Shown: positions 1 to 9,153, numbered from the stretch's first letter. The stretch: 64,000 bases of DNA from a bacterium (GCA_905221295.1 CAJNCP010000002.1:124001-188000); one strand, 5' to 3'. Made by a program: numbers and translations. The notes: generated by a model from the sequence alone, not told the origin.

Positions 1-2
1 AC

Positions 3-98
3 TCCATCGAAGAGCTCGTAGACCAACTCCAGAAAGACGAAGAGATTGCTCGGAACTGGAAGGGTGGAGAGTCTATCATTCAAGAGTCTCAGGTATAG
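3..98 (+). CDS. C-terminal fragment of an unrecognised protein
   Basis: An open frame enters from the left edge and ends at a TAG at 96-98. The 31 visible residues are charged and helix-like (SIEELVDQLQKDEEIARN...) and end in ...IIQESQV. No start is in the window and no family can be named from this tail. The frame shares the + strand of the next genes, but a promoter lies between, so it is probably a separate transcription unit. Confidence 0.55.
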   Translation, partial: SIEELVDQLQKDEEIARNWKGGESIIQESQV

Positions 99-135
99 AA
101 AACGTCTGAATAAGCTTATAGAAGGTTTAGTTTAT

Positions 136-165
136 TTGATTGTAGTTTTGAAAGAGTGATATAAT
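136..165 (+). promoter_or_regulatory. Promoter for the nucleotidyltransferase gene
   Basis: TTGATT (136-141), an 18-nt spacer and TATAAT (160-165) preceded by TG at 157-158, an extended -10. It lies about 70 nt before the ATG at 234. Confidence 0.5.
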
Positions 166-233
166 TCTTTTTAGTTCCCATAATTCCCTATTTTAGCATC
201 TACTTATGCTCAGAATATAGACGAGGCTTTATT

Positions 234-1004
234 ATGCAAACGCAAGAAGAAATGAATGTTCTGGTACCGGAAAAATTAGCAGAAATCGAGCGTGATTACG
301 GAGTCACAGTTTTGTGGGCTATCGAGTCTGGTAGTCGTGCCTGGGGTTTTGAGTCTCCCGATAGTGACTTTGATGTACGGTTTATCTACAAACATAAGGA
401 AGATTTTTATCTCCGTTTGAATAATCAGCGTGATGTTATTGAACTACCAATTGATGATACTTGGGATGTGAATGGTTGGGATTTAGACAAGACTTTAAAA
501 CTCCTTTATAAGTCTAATCCAACACTGTTTGAATGGTTACAGTCGCCAATTGTTTATCAACAAACGGATTTTATCGAACGCGTACGTCCTCTTGCCAACC
601 AGTATTTTTCAGAGAAAAAAATGCTCTACCATTACTTGAATACTGCTAGAACTCAAATGAATAAGTATCTTCCTGGAGACAAGGTTAAACCTAAAAAGTA
701 TTTCTATGCGCTACGTCCTATTTTGGCTTGTCGTTGGATTGAAAAATACCATTCTGTTCCGCCAATTTTATTTGATGATTTGGTGAAAGAATTGCTTCCG
801 TCTCAAATGAAGGAGCATGTTTCAAGATTGCTTGACATTAAGATAAACGGTCCTGAAGGTATGGAAATTGATCCGATTAAGCCAATTCAAGATTATATTT
901 TAGATAATATCCAAGAGCTTGATGTATACGTTCAAAGCGTTACTGAGATGAAGAAAGACTGGAAAGCTCTAAATCAATTTTTTCTTGAAGAATTGAGAAA
1001 ATGA
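234..1004 (+). CDS. Predicted nucleotidyltransferase (RlaP/YcgL-like, PF10127 family)
   Basis: A 256-aa soluble protein of the polymerase-beta-type nucleotidyltransferase superfamily. The N-terminal half carries the G-S-R-A-W-G-F motif followed by PDSDFDVRF, whose two aspartates fit the metal-binding DxD of this fold. These are the hallmarks of the PF10127 family (RlaP, YcgL), whose members transfer nucleotides to poorly defined substrates, possibly RNA. The length is normal for the family. The ATG at 234 follows a GACGAGG ribosome binding site. The gene stands alone at the start of a run of accessory genes, and its substrate cannot be inferred from them. Confidence 0.8.
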   Translation: MQTQEEMNVLVPEKLAEIERDYGVTVLWAIESGSRAWGFESPDSDFDVRFIYKHKEDFYLRLNNQRDVIELPIDDTWDVNGWDLDKTLKLLYKSNPTLFEWLQSPIVYQQTDFIERVRPLANQYFSEKKMLYHYLNTARTQMNKYLPGDKVKPKKYFYALRPILACRWIEKYHSVPPILFDDLVKELLPSQMKEHVSRLLDIKINGPEGMEIDPIKPIQDYILDNIQELDVYVQSVTEMKKDWKALNQFFLEELRK

Positions 1005-1105
1005 TGCATTGCTATGATCAAGTAATAAATGTCGAACCATTATTAATCGAATAAAAACTTTAGAAGTATTAACATTTTAATCTAATTGAAAAGAGACTAA
1101 AGATT

Positions 1106-1561
1106 TTGATTTTTAAAAATAATTTTCAATGTAAAGAAAATAGTGAATACCATATACCTTTTGGAAATATTACTAAAGACCACTATCAGGCTGAAGCAAA
1201 ATTTAGTGAAAATACTGATTTTGAACTAGCTACAATTGTATTGACGGGGGAGAAGCGCAGAGTACGGATTCGGTTTCCTTTTAGTCATTGTTATCAAATT
1301 ATAGATAGAAATTTAGCTTCGGTACTTTGGGATATTCCACTCATTCCAAGAAAAGGCGTTGAACATCCTCTCTACAGAATTGGAAATAGTTTTTTAATTG
1401 AGCAAATTGTTCATAGAGCAGGGGGAATATTAGCTAAAGAAGAACTTGAGCACTATCGGGTTCTTACTAAAAATTTACTTATTGACATCATTCTCTATGA
1501 AGGTCAAAGTCGTGAAATCCAGATAGAAGCGGTGGTGAAAAATGAAGTGGAACAAGATTGA
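1106..1561 (+). CDS. Hypothetical protein, TTG start
   Basis: A 151-aa soluble protein that I do not recognise. The frame opens with TTG at 1106 and only a weak purine run (AAGAGACTAAAG) upstream, so the start is uncertain. It has no signal peptide or membrane segment. Its last 20 bases overlap the start of the next gene, which suggests translational coupling. Small paired unknown proteins in accessory runs are often immunity-type proteins, but nothing in the sequence proves that here. Confidence 0.55.
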   Translation: MIFKNNFQCKENSEYHIPFGNITKDHYQAEAKFSENTDFELATIVLTGEKRRVRIRFPFSHCYQIIDRNLASVLWDIPLIPRKGVEHPLYRIGNSFLIEQIVHRAGGILAKEELEHYRVLTKNLLIDIILYEGQSREIQIEAVVKNEVEQD

Positions 1562-1922
1562 TAATGAGATTGAATATGATTGGTATGAATTGCGATGTCA
1601 ACTATCCCTAGACAATCACCTCGCGGTTTACTTATATGGTTTAAAAAATCAAAAGAATATTTATTATCTTGATTTTGGAAAAGTATTATTTTGCAGAGCA
1701 ATAGATGAGGGATGGAATTTGAATCCTTATGAAAAAAAGTTTGAAAGTGATGAAAAACAGCCTCATATATCTGATGGAGTTTTGTTGGATGTCACTAATA
1801 GCAATCTTAAGAGGCACATTAAAAGGCACTGTCCTCAATCAATTCATCATTTTCAAATTCTTGGTATTAATTTTGGGCTGGATGTAATTTCAGAAAAACT
1901 TCCACTTGTTATAAAAGAATGA
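1542..1922 (+). CDS. Hypothetical protein coupled to the preceding gene
   Basis: A 126-aa soluble protein with no recognised domain. It is rich in aromatic residues and has basic patches (LKRHIKRHCPQSIHHF). The ATG at 1542 lies inside the preceding gene behind GGTGGTGAAAA, so the two are probably co-translated. A strong hairpin terminator starts at the stop codon and closes the two-gene unit. Confidence 0.6.
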   Translation: MKWNKIDNEIEYDWYELRCQLSLDNHLAVYLYGLKNQKNIYYLDFGKVLFCRAIDEGWNLNPYEKKFESDEKQPHISDGVLLDVTNSNLKRHIKRHCPQSIHHFQILGINFGLDVISEKLPLVIKE

Positions 1923-1955
1923 CTGTAAGTATTTTTTGATTCTTACAGTCTTTTT
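1921..1955 (+). terminator. Rho-independent terminator
   Basis: A perfect 9-bp stem, GACTGTAAG (1921-1929) with CTTACAGTC (1942-1950), followed by a T run. It ends the 1106-1922 pair. Confidence 0.8.
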
Positions 1956-2103
1956 CTTGCTAATATAGTATAATATAGTTAATAGGTTTGAATCCTTATT
2001 CTACAAATTACTCATATTTCTAGTAGAGAATGAATTATTCTTCTTAGCTGTATGTAGTTCAAGCTATAAATTACTAGTTATAAAATTCAAAAAGGAGAAT
2101 TGC

Positions 2104-2979
2104 ATGAAACGAACGAGAAAAGTAGTAGCCTTGGGACTGTGTTTGCCGTTTTTACTTGGATTGGCTGCTTGTCACCAAAATAATACGAGGACTGAAGCTA
2201 CAAATCAAACACAGACCAGTTCAGATAAAGTTCCTTGGACGGCTTCATATACCAATCTGAACAATAAGGTAAGTACCGAAGAGGTCAAATCTCTCTTATC
2301 AGCTCACTTGGATCCAAATAGTGTTGACGCATTTTTCAATCTTGTTACAGACTATAATGCGACTGTCGGCTCCACTGGCTTAAGTGGTGATTTTGCCTCC
2401 TTTACAAAAACGGAATACGATGTTGAGAAAATCAGCAATCTTTGGAATCAAAAAAAGGGTGACTTTGTCGGGACCAACTGCCGTATCAATAGCTATGCGC
2501 TCTTGAAAAATTCAGTTACGATTCCAAAAATTGAAAAGAATGATCAGCTGCTTTTTGTGGATAACGACGCTATCGATAAGGGAAAGGTATTTGATGCAAA
2601 AGCTAAGGAAGAGTTTAATATTCTTTTCTCAAGAGTTAAGACTGAAGCGACCCAAGATGTCAAAGTACACGCTAAGAAGATGGAGGAATACTTCAAACAA
2701 TTCCAATTCAACGACAAGGCTAGAATGCTTTCTGTTGTCTTACATGACAATCTTGATGGTGAATACCTCTTTGTCGGACACGTTGGTGTTTTAGTGCCAG
2801 CTGATGATGCTTTCTTATTTGTAGAGAAACTGACTTTTGAAGAGCCTTATCAAGCTATTAAGTTTGCCAGTAAGGAAGATTGTTACAAGTATCTAGCGAC
2901 CAAATATGCAGACTATACTGGTGAGGGACTGGCGAAACCTTTTATCATGGATAATGATAAAATGGTAGAAGTTCAGTAA
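2104..2979 (+). CDS. DUF4300 family lipoprotein
   Basis: A 291-aa exported lipoprotein. The N terminus MKRTRKVVALGLCLPFLLGL is a signal peptide ending in a lipobox (GLAAC), so the mature protein should be anchored by a diacylglyceryl cysteine on the outer face of the membrane. After a short polar linker rich in T, N and Q, one extracellular domain fills the rest (ASYTNLNNKVS near its start, DNLDGEYLFVGHVG in the middle). This matches the streptococcal DUF4300 family of unknown function. The AAAGGAG ribosome binding site supports the ATG at 2104. A GC-rich hairpin at about 2984-3001 may terminate it. Confidence 0.8.
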   Translation: MKRTRKVVALGLCLPFLLGLAACHQNNTRTEATNQTQTSSDKVPWTASYTNLNNKVSTEEVKSLLSAHLDPNSVDAFFNLVTDYNATVGSTGLSGDFASFTKTEYDVEKISNLWNQKKGDFVGTNCRINSYALLKNSVTIPKIEKNDQLLFVDNDAIDKGKVFDAKAKEEFNILFSRVKTEATQDVKVHAKKMEEYFKQFQFNDKARMLSVVLHDNLDGEYLFVGHVGVLVPADDAFLFVEKLTFEEPYQAIKFASKEDCYKYLATKYADYTGEGLAKPFIMDNDKMVEVQ

Positions 2980-3054
2980 CTTGAGGGAATAACAGCCCCT
3001 CTTTAAACGATTTTTTGAGAGTTGGATCATAAAATATGAGGGAGTCAGATTGAA

Positions 3055-3234
3055 TTGGAAAAAGTTAGAATTGTTTTAGTTTTAATAGCTTTTATAGGTA
3101 TTACTCTTATAGAGTTTAGTATGTATGTCCTTCCCTATATTGAAAGATACAAGGGATTAGAAATGCCATTCTTTCTATTTGGCTTATTATTACTGTTTGT
3201 TTTTATCGTTTTAATAAAGAAATTTAGACAGTAA
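3055..3234 (+). CDS. Small two-TM membrane protein, TTG start
   Basis: A 59-codon frame opening with TTG at 3055, ten bases after GAGGGAG (3038-3044). The protein has two hydrophobic segments (RIVLVLIAFIGITLI and MPFFLFGLLLLFVFIVLI) joined by a short polar loop (YVLPYIERYKGLE), ending in KKFRQ. That is the layout of a two-helix membrane peptide with a positive tail. Its function is unknown. It lies between two lipoprotein genes. Codon pattern, ribosome binding site and topology favour a real gene. Confidence 0.55.
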   Translation: MEKVRIVLVLIAFIGITLIEFSMYVLPYIERYKGLEMPFFLFGLLLLFVFIVLIKKFRQ

Positions 3235-3477
3235 TCCAATTCTCTGTTAATTTCCTTCTTGTGCTCTTTGATAGACCATTTGGTCGGAGTTTGTTTTCAT
3301 TTTGATTTTCAGAATTTTTTTAACAACTACTCTGGTTGATTAGATTCTGATGTTCTACCGCTTCTTAAAAAAGGAAAGTGAATTGATTGTCAATAGAAGG
3401 AAGCAAGTCAAAGAACTCAACTTATAAAATCCCTTTATCCCAGTGAATATTGCTCGAATAGCAAGGGGAGTGTAAAA

Positions 3478-4632
3478 ATGAAACGATTCCAAAGAATTTC
3501 TTGTTTATTTGTTATTTTAGTGAGCGCCCTTCTATTAAGTGCGTGTGCTTCTCATAAGGAAGACAAAGAAAGACTGGTTCGATACCTCAATAAAGTCTAT
3601 GGCGAAAATACTTATGTGATGAAAGAAGATCCCAGGTATCCTTGTTATTGGTTTGTGACCTTGGAGGATTATCCAGATATTTCTTTTACTTGTAGTGTGT
3701 CACACGATTGGCTCGCAATGGGGTCCCCCTTTATTCATTCTGATTTTGAAGAAGTATTTTGTACGAGGGTTCTTGCGGAATTTAAGGAAAATCATAATCT
3801 AGGTGATGATGTCCTTTCCTATCTCCATCCTGAAAATTTTGTCTATTCTACCGAGGTTGAAAATTTAGAACAACTAAAAGAATCCTATGACAAGATGTTG
3901 GACTTTATCAACTATACTAGCCTGAAGTATCCTATTTTAGTAGAAACTGATTGTTTCGGGGTACGAATGGATATCAGTGGTATTCGATTAAAGAGCTCGA
4001 GGAGAAATCTTGATGGGTCAATCGATACCAGTATTTATCGACAAGTTTGCAATGCAGAAAATGGGAAATTAAACATAATACCTTTTGAGGAAATTCGTCA
4101 AGAATTGGAGTCCCAACTGCGAACCCATCTTGAGAATCCTAATGGATTTGTATTTGTGGTAAACTCGACCTCTTTTGTACTGGGAAGTGATACGCTTGAT
4201 GATTGTTTAAATAAGGATGTTGAATTAGAATCCATCACAATAGGGGAACTCAAAAAGATTTACTTACAACCTGGAGAAGTCAGTGAAAGCTATATATTAT
4301 CTAGAGTCTATAATGTTGGAAGTCTATCTTATTATACAAAATTTAAAATTCAGGTGAAAAACCTAAGCGATAAGGAATGTTCTGTTTTAGATGGGACGTT
4401 AATGAAGGCTATCATCTCTGATCCGCCAAGTATGTATATTGGGGATGTCTATTTTGAATTTGATAAGAGAAAAGAATTAACTGCTGATTTATATGATATG
4501 CTTGGAATAAAAAAGCCCTCCACTAGCGAAGAGGAGAGCAAAGGAGTAGTTTATCAAAATATAAAAGTTTTGTTTAAGATGAAGACCTATTTCAAAGAGA
4601 TAGACAGCGTTACATTAACCTATCAGGAGTAG
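3478..4632 (+). CDS. Hypothetical lipoprotein
   Basis: A 384-aa protein with a signal peptide (KRFQRISCLFVILVSALLL) and a lipobox L-S-A-C, so it is probably a membrane-anchored surface lipoprotein. The first part, after the cysteine, is tyrosine-rich (LVRYLNKVYGENTYV, YPCYWFVTLEDYPDISF). The C-terminal half is a beta-rich domain (SFVLGSDTLDDCLN, GELKKIYLQPGE). I recognise no named domain. The ATG follows AGGGGAGTG. It ends 9 bp before the stop of the convergent membrane gene on the other strand, with no clear terminator in the gap. Confidence 0.7.
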   Translation: MKRFQRISCLFVILVSALLLSACASHKEDKERLVRYLNKVYGENTYVMKEDPRYPCYWFVTLEDYPDISFTCSVSHDWLAMGSPFIHSDFEEVFCTRVLAEFKENHNLGDDVLSYLHPENFVYSTEVENLEQLKESYDKMLDFINYTSLKYPILVETDCFGVRMDISGIRLKSSRRNLDGSIDTSIYRQVCNAENGKLNIIPFEEIRQELESQLRTHLENPNGFVFVVNSTSFVLGSDTLDDCLNKDVELESITIGELKKIYLQPGEVSESYILSRVYNVGSLSYYTKFKIQVKNLSDKECSVLDGTLMKAIISDPPSMYIGDVYFEFDKRKELTADLYDMLGIKKPSTSEEESKGVVYQNIKVLFKMKTYFKEIDSVTLTYQE

Positions 4633-4641
4633 GAATTTTTC

Positions 4642-5694
4642 TCACTCCCAGATTGTATTCTGAGCTCTTACTCCGTATCGATTGGGAGACTGATCATTAT
4701 TGAAATTCGCCACAAATTGATAGCTGTTCCATAGTACATAGTCAGCAGTTTGCAGCCTCAGACTGAAGTAGGTATCATGCTTCACTTCTTTAGCATCAGC
4801 AGGTTTCAGTGAAAAGATATCTGTTAATTTTTTTGTTTTAAAGTCATTGATTGTAAGTTTGGAGAGGTCTTGGTTATTGATGTTAACTTGGGAGAGTTGC
4901 GGGCTGTCTGCTGAGATTTCATAGTATGTGACCACGCAGTTCTCGAGTTTATCAGTGTCTTTCCACTTTGGTGTAATGCTCATAAGACCGTAAGATTTAC
5001 CATCTCGAACTATTTCAAGCAGTTCTCCGTAGTAGAAGTGGTCATTGCGTTTGTTCACAATCTCGCTCTCAGGATTTTTTCCGGTAAAGCTGAACCCCTG
5101 ATCCAGTAGTTCTGAAGCTCTTGTTTCTCCGACCACAACATTGGTCTTATCGATTTGAATTCCAATAGGTTGAGCAGGAAAGCCAGTAATGAAGATGCAA
5201 AAAGTAAAGATGAAAGCGGTCAAAAAGACAGCACCCACAACCGCATTGGATGATGAATAGCGGTGATGGTTTTTCCTTGGACGCTTTACTATAAATAACA
5301 TTAAGTTGATAAGGTTTCTAAACAGCATACTTGCTACAACAATGGCAAATTGAGCCTTTAAACAAGTATAAAGGGCTGCTGAAAAATTATCCATTTTAAC
5401 ATACAGTGCCACTAGAGTGAGGATATTAGCCAGAACAAAATAGAAAATAAATAGGTTTACTTCCTTGAGAGCGTTCCTATTAGTGATATCTTCATATTCA
5501 ATATGGTAGCGTCCTTGAAAACCTTGCCCAAACTGATACATCCACTTAGGAACTTCTTTGCCGGCTCTAACGGCACTCGCCAGTTTAAAATAGAGATAAA
5601 TCGTACAGACTAAGAACAGGTAAAAAATAAAATAAAAAGTCAAAGCAAATATAAAAAAGCCCATCGCTATTCTCCTTTTTAGGCTATAAAACAT
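4642..5694 (-). CDS. Membrane protein with extracellular C-terminal domain (family member 1)
   Basis: A 350-aa protein with several N-terminal transmembrane segments (about residues 10-35, 80-100, 105-130 and 150-172), then a soluble domain of about 175 residues that should lie outside the cell. The domain opens with a short strand and VGETRASELLDQGFSF. This resembles LTQTSVSDLLKEGFDIYI in the protein at 9614-10633 and ISDLIDKGFEIYV in the one at 38235-39248. LENCVVTYYEI and LWNSYQF also have equivalents there. I infer one family with this as the most divergent member. Function is unknown. It is one of few minus-strand genes in the left half of the window. Confidence 0.65.
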   Translation of the reverse strand: MFYSLKRRIAMGFFIFALTFYFIFYLFLVCTIYLYFKLASAVRAGKEVPKWMYQFGQGFQGRYHIEYEDITNRNALKEVNLFIFYFVLANILTLVALYVKMDNFSAALYTCLKAQFAIVVASMLFRNLINLMLFIVKRPRKNHHRYSSSNAVVGAVFLTAFIFTFCIFITGFPAQPIGIQIDKTNVVVGETRASELLDQGFSFTGKNPESEIVNKRNDHFYYGELLEIVRDGKSYGLMSITPKWKDTDKLENCVVTYYEISADSPQLSQVNINNQDLSKLTINDFKTKKLTDIFSLKPADAKEVKHDTYFSLRLQTADYVLWNSYQFVANFNNDQSPNRYGVRAQNTIWE

Positions 5695-5832
5695 ATTTCA
5701 GGATACACCTATATTATAACACTTTATAAGGAAAACATCTGAAGATACAATAAATCAGGCAAAACTAAACCTAGGCAAAATTGAGCTTATATAAAAATGT
5801 CATTCAACATAGAAATTTTGGAGGAAAAACAA

Positions 5833-6330
5833 ATGGGAATGATTGCTAATTATAGATATATCAATGATCAGTATTTACATCAAATGAAAAGTTTTAATGC
5901 TGAAGAAGATGATCAATTTGAGGTAGTAGAAGAGGAAGCAGAACTTCTACTTGATATAGATAAAATGTGGGATGTTCTTCATTTTGTGCTTACAGGTGTT
6001 GGCACTTCAAATCCTAGTGGAAATGATCCTTTGAGCGTAGCTGTTTTGGGTGTGACCCCCCTTGAAAATGTTACGGAATATATTGCTTATACAGAAAAAT
6101 CAAAAGTGGTAGAGATTTGTTCAGCTTTGGAAAACTTTGATATTGAAGAAGCCATGGCGCATTTTAGTATGCAAGCTTGTAAAAATGCTGATCTTTATCC
6201 TGATATTTGGGATTATGATGATGAAGAGGAAGAAATTATAGAAGAAATCTGCGAGTATTTCCAAGCAATAAAAGATTTTTACAAGAAGATTTTAGAACTC
6301 AATGGTAATGTCATGGTCACTATTTGTTAA
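5833..6330 (+). CDS. DUF1877 (YfbM-like) family protein
   Basis: A 165-aa acidic soluble protein. It opens with MGMIANYRYI, the usual N terminus of the YfbM/DUF1877 family, and carries the LDIDKMWDVLHFVLTG block and the NDPLSVAVLG block typical of it. An upstream in-frame ATG at 5797 exists, but GGAGG (5820-5824) sits eight bases before the ATG at 5833, and the family N terminus starts there, so I use 5833. The molecular role of the family is unknown. The C terminus is very acidic (DYDDEEEEIIEEI). The next gene follows after 48 bp and is probably co-transcribed. Confidence 0.8.
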   Translation: MGMIANYRYINDQYLHQMKSFNAEEDDQFEVVEEEAELLLDIDKMWDVLHFVLTGVGTSNPSGNDPLSVAVLGVTPLENVTEYIAYTEKSKVVEICSALENFDIEEAMAHFSMQACKNADLYPDIWDYDDEEEEIIEEICEYFQAIKDFYKKILELNGNVMVTIC

Positions 6331-6378
6331 AAGGTTTATCAAACGTTTCTAAAAGAATAAAACAGCTTGAGGCAAAAA

Positions 6379-7107
6379 ATGGATAAAGAAGATTTACAAA
6401 AAGCATATCTTGACTTGGAAAAAGAAAGCTTTCCTTCTGCTAAAAGAATCAAATTTGTAGCTAATTTGGGTAGTTCCCAAGAAATCGCATATCATTATGA
6501 ACTGATTTGCAAAAATTGGGATGAAGATCAAAACTTGCATTTAGAAAGCAGTTTTGATAGACACGGAAGAGAAGGACTCGAGTTTTTATTTGAACAGTTG
6601 GATGAAGTTAAAGATGAAAAACAAAGTGTATTGACTGCGTATCTTATAGCGGAAATCCTTTCTAAATCAAAGCATCTAGATTTTTATTGGTCGCTTTGTG
6701 ACCAACTGATTCCTATCCTTACTGCACTTTTAGATATAAAGAATACTATTCTTCGTCAAAAGGTGGTCATAGCTTTAGGTTGGGTAGGATCAGCAAAAGA
6801 AATTGAACTTTTGACAAGACAAATGCTAGGTGATGCAGATGCCCTTTGTCGTGCATGGTCTGCGACGAGTCTCATGCAACTATCCTTTCATAGAGTAAAA
6901 GCAGAAATTATATCCAAAAAAGCAAAGGCCAGTTTTATTCAAGCCATTACTGAAGAAAAAGATCCTTATGCTTGTGGTTTGATGATAGAAGCAGCTCAAC
7001 TATTATTTGGCAAGAGATGGGTATCATCTTCTGCGGTGGAAAATGTGGAGCTTGAAAAAATAGCGAAGGCTCAAAAATCCGCTATTAGATTCCTAAAGAA
7101 GTTTTAA
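6379..7107 (+). CDS. HEAT-repeat-like protein
   Basis: A 242-aa all-helical soluble protein. Repeated helical pairs such as LRQKVVIALGWVGSAKEIELL and the following CRAWSATSLMQLSFHRVKAEI look like HEAT or armadillo-type repeats, which usually bind proteins. The ATG at 6379 is preceded by GAGG (6369-6372). The upstream TTG at 6367 overlaps that site and is unlikely. Together with the DUF1877 gene it forms a small pair of unknown role. No partner can be named. Confidence 0.6.
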   Translation: MDKEDLQKAYLDLEKESFPSAKRIKFVANLGSSQEIAYHYELICKNWDEDQNLHLESSFDRHGREGLEFLFEQLDEVKDEKQSVLTAYLIAEILSKSKHLDFYWSLCDQLIPILTALLDIKNTILRQKVVIALGWVGSAKEIELLTRQMLGDADALCRAWSATSLMQLSFHRVKAEIISKKAKASFIQAITEEKDPYACGLMIEAAQLLFGKRWVSSSAVENVELEKIAKAQKSAIRFLKKF

Positions 7108-7334
7108 GGGATAACCATATAGAAGCATTGGAAAGCTTATTGACCGAATAATTATTTATAGCTCTCAAATTGAGAAACAATACAGCTCTAAAACTACTTA
7201 AAAACATATTCTCACTATCTGCCCTTGAAATATTTTAAATATGTGGTTAGTAATATAATCCTTCAACATAGTTAGCCTTTAGTACACTGAAATTACAGGC
7301 TTTTGTCCTATAAGTGGTATAATAAAAGAAAAAC

Positions 7335-7463
7335 GAGAAGTATTTTATATATAAAGGGTTCCAAGATCCAATATTAATAGAGGATGGTAGTAGATCCGTT
7401 TGTGGCTATCTATTCAGATGTCTTGACTGTAAAAAATATCATCTCTGGGTAGATGCGGATTAG
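7335..7463 (+). pseudogene. Remnant of a CbrC (UPF0167) family gene
   Basis: A 42-codon frame ends at TAG 7461-7463 and reads ...YKGFQDPILIEDGSRSVC then GYLFRCLDCKKYHLWVDAD. This is very close to the C-terminal signature of CbrC/UPF0167 proteins (GYLFRCLHCGQ..LWGDFD in the E. coli protein), including the CxxC pair. No start codon and no N-terminal CbrC motifs are found upstream, where the DNA (7108-7334) is AT-rich and closed in all frames. I read it as the tail of a decayed gene, which also explains the roughly 400-bp gap here. Confidence 0.6.
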
Positions 7464-7509
7464 GAAACTAATGTAAGCTGGCCAAGAAAGATTCAAATTA
7501 TAAGAGAGG

Positions 7510-7971
7510 ATGATGGCATTGGAGAATTTAGAGATTTTTGAGATTGCATCTAAGTATTTTCTAGGACAAATGACTGATCTTAAAGACTTGTTGGCCAGAA
7601 AAATCAATAAATTAGATAGTATCGATTGGGTTCATAATAAAGGAAGCGTAAAAACTTGCAAAGCTGATGAAACGGGTCGAAAGATGAGATGTAAGGTTGG
7701 ATTGGGATATGGTCTAAAAGTCGAATTATCGCTTAATGAGGTTGAGCTGATTTGGGAAGCGTTTCAGAAGTTTTTTAAAGAAAGCTATTTCGAAAAGATT
7801 GAAAGAAACAGAAACAATGAAGAGTTAGGAAGATATGAATTTATTGCAAGGACTCCTAAAGGAGATGAAATTGAGTGCAGGATTTACCTAGCTAATGAAT
7901 GGAATATTCCTCAGATTTCGATTTCAGGCTTTGTTTCTTCTCGCTATAAGAATTGCGATTTTAGCAAGTAA
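7510..7971 (+). CDS. Hypothetical protein
   Basis: A 153-aa soluble protein of unknown family. It has a helical N terminus (LENLEIFEIASKYFLGQMTDLKDLLARK) and a basic, strand-rich C-terminal half. The start is uncertain: AGAGAGG (7503-7509) directly abuts the two ATGs at 7510 and 7513, whereas TTG at 7519 would be ideally spaced from it. The gene is followed 28 bp later by another unknown gene and probably shares its transcript. Confidence 0.55.
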   Translation: MMALENLEIFEIASKYFLGQMTDLKDLLARKINKLDSIDWVHNKGSVKTCKADETGRKMRCKVGLGYGLKVELSLNEVELIWEAFQKFFKESYFEKIERNRNNEELGRYEFIARTPKGDEIECRIYLANEWNIPQISISGFVSSRYKNCDFSK

Positions 7972-7999
7972 TGGAAAAGATGGGTAGAAAAGGTGAGAT

Positions 8000-8560
8000 A
8001 TGAAGCACTTAGACCGGGACAATATGCAAAAAAGCCTTGAGGCCTTGTATGTTTTGGATGATTATTTAACAGATCCTTCAAAAGACTATTTGAGATTGAT
8101 ACGAAAGAAAGTAACGGACTTCACTAGCCGATACAGCATTGATAACGGTGCTGGGGATTCTTTGGACGTGATTTTTACAGAAGAAGTGGTCTTGATAAAG
8201 GGATTTGATCATGAAAATAGTCTCAATCAGTTTGCAGCTGACCAATGGAATCAGAACATTATCGACAGGATTTATGAAGGTATTGATGAAAAATGGCTGA
8301 ATCTTTTAACTTTAAAAGAAAGAGAAGAAACAACATTTTGTATCTGGTATGATGGTACCATTCATCAAAATAACATTGAGAATAATAATGGGGGAACTTG
8401 GTTATTGGGATACACCTTTGATACATACGATAGGTTCAAAGAATTTGTGACAGAATATTATTCTTTTGAATTTGATGATAAGTTGTTGAAAAAACTCTAT
8501 ACTTATGGTAGTCTGTCTGATAGAGAATTAGCAGAACTGGTACATGAATATCGAGGTTAG
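8000..8560 (+). CDS. Hypothetical protein
   Basis: A 186-aa acidic soluble protein with no recognised domain. It contains a tryptophan- and asparagine-rich stretch (NNIENNNGGTWLLGYTFDTYD) and an acidic C terminus. The ATG at 8000 follows AGGTGAGAT. The spacing of 28 bp before and 6 bp after suggests an operon with its neighbours. Small acidic proteins in a row like this often turn out to be immunity-type proteins, but that is only context. Confidence 0.55.
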   Translation: MKHLDRDNMQKSLEALYVLDDYLTDPSKDYLRLIRKKVTDFTSRYSIDNGAGDSLDVIFTEEVVLIKGFDHENSLNQFAADQWNQNIIDRIYEGIDEKWLNLLTLKEREETTFCIWYDGTIHQNNIENNNGGTWLLGYTFDTYDRFKEFVTEYYSFEFDDKLLKKLYTYGSLSDRELAELVHEYRG

Positions 8561-8566
8561 AAAATA

Positions 8567-9046
8567 ATGGAACTGACGTTAAAAAGCACCCCTGAAAAAT
8601 ACAAAAAAATGGTAGATGAACTTTTACCTCCCTTATTGGAATTATTACAGAAATTAACCTTGTTGGAAGAAGAAATCTATGAACGCAACAAGGGACTCGA
8701 TGCTGAAAAAAGACTACTCAAGATACCTTCGCATCAGATCCATCCCGAATGGAAGGAACTGATGGACGAATACCATCAACGCTATCTGGCTCTCCTGTAT
8801 GGCTGTGTAAGCGAGAAACTCTTATCAAAAGAGGCTAGGAACTCCTATGGCCATCCAAGTGAGTATTCGTATTTACGAGGCAAGAATTTTTCCGTTTGGT
8901 TTACCATGCGAAAAAGGGACCTGGCAACGGTCATACTATACTATGAGGAAGCTTTGGAAATGAAACATAAGTTTGTGCTTAGGTTGATAGATGAGAAATT
9001 CTATGGATTTGGCGATGAAAAAACATGGTATGTCGATATGCTCTGA
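8567..9046 (+). CDS. Hypothetical protein
   Basis: A 159-aa soluble, mainly helical protein. Its N-terminal third is a leucine-rich amphipathic helix (LLPPLLELLQKLTLLEEEI) that could form a coiled coil. The ATG lies 6 bp after the stop of the preceding gene, so the pair is probably translated together. No family is recognised. Confidence 0.55.
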   Translation: MELTLKSTPEKYKKMVDELLPPLLELLQKLTLLEEEIYERNKGLDAEKRLLKIPSHQIHPEWKELMDEYHQRYLALLYGCVSEKLLSKEARNSYGHPSEYSYLRGKNFSVWFTMRKRDLATVILYYEEALEMKHKFVLRLIDEKFYGFGDEKTWYVDML

Positions 9047-9153
9047 ACAAGATCCCTATGTTCCCTTCACCAATAATCACAAATTATCTAGACTGCAATT
9101 CCTTGAATTAGAAGATTTTTAATTCGTTCTCCAAGATTCAGACGAGGTTTTAT

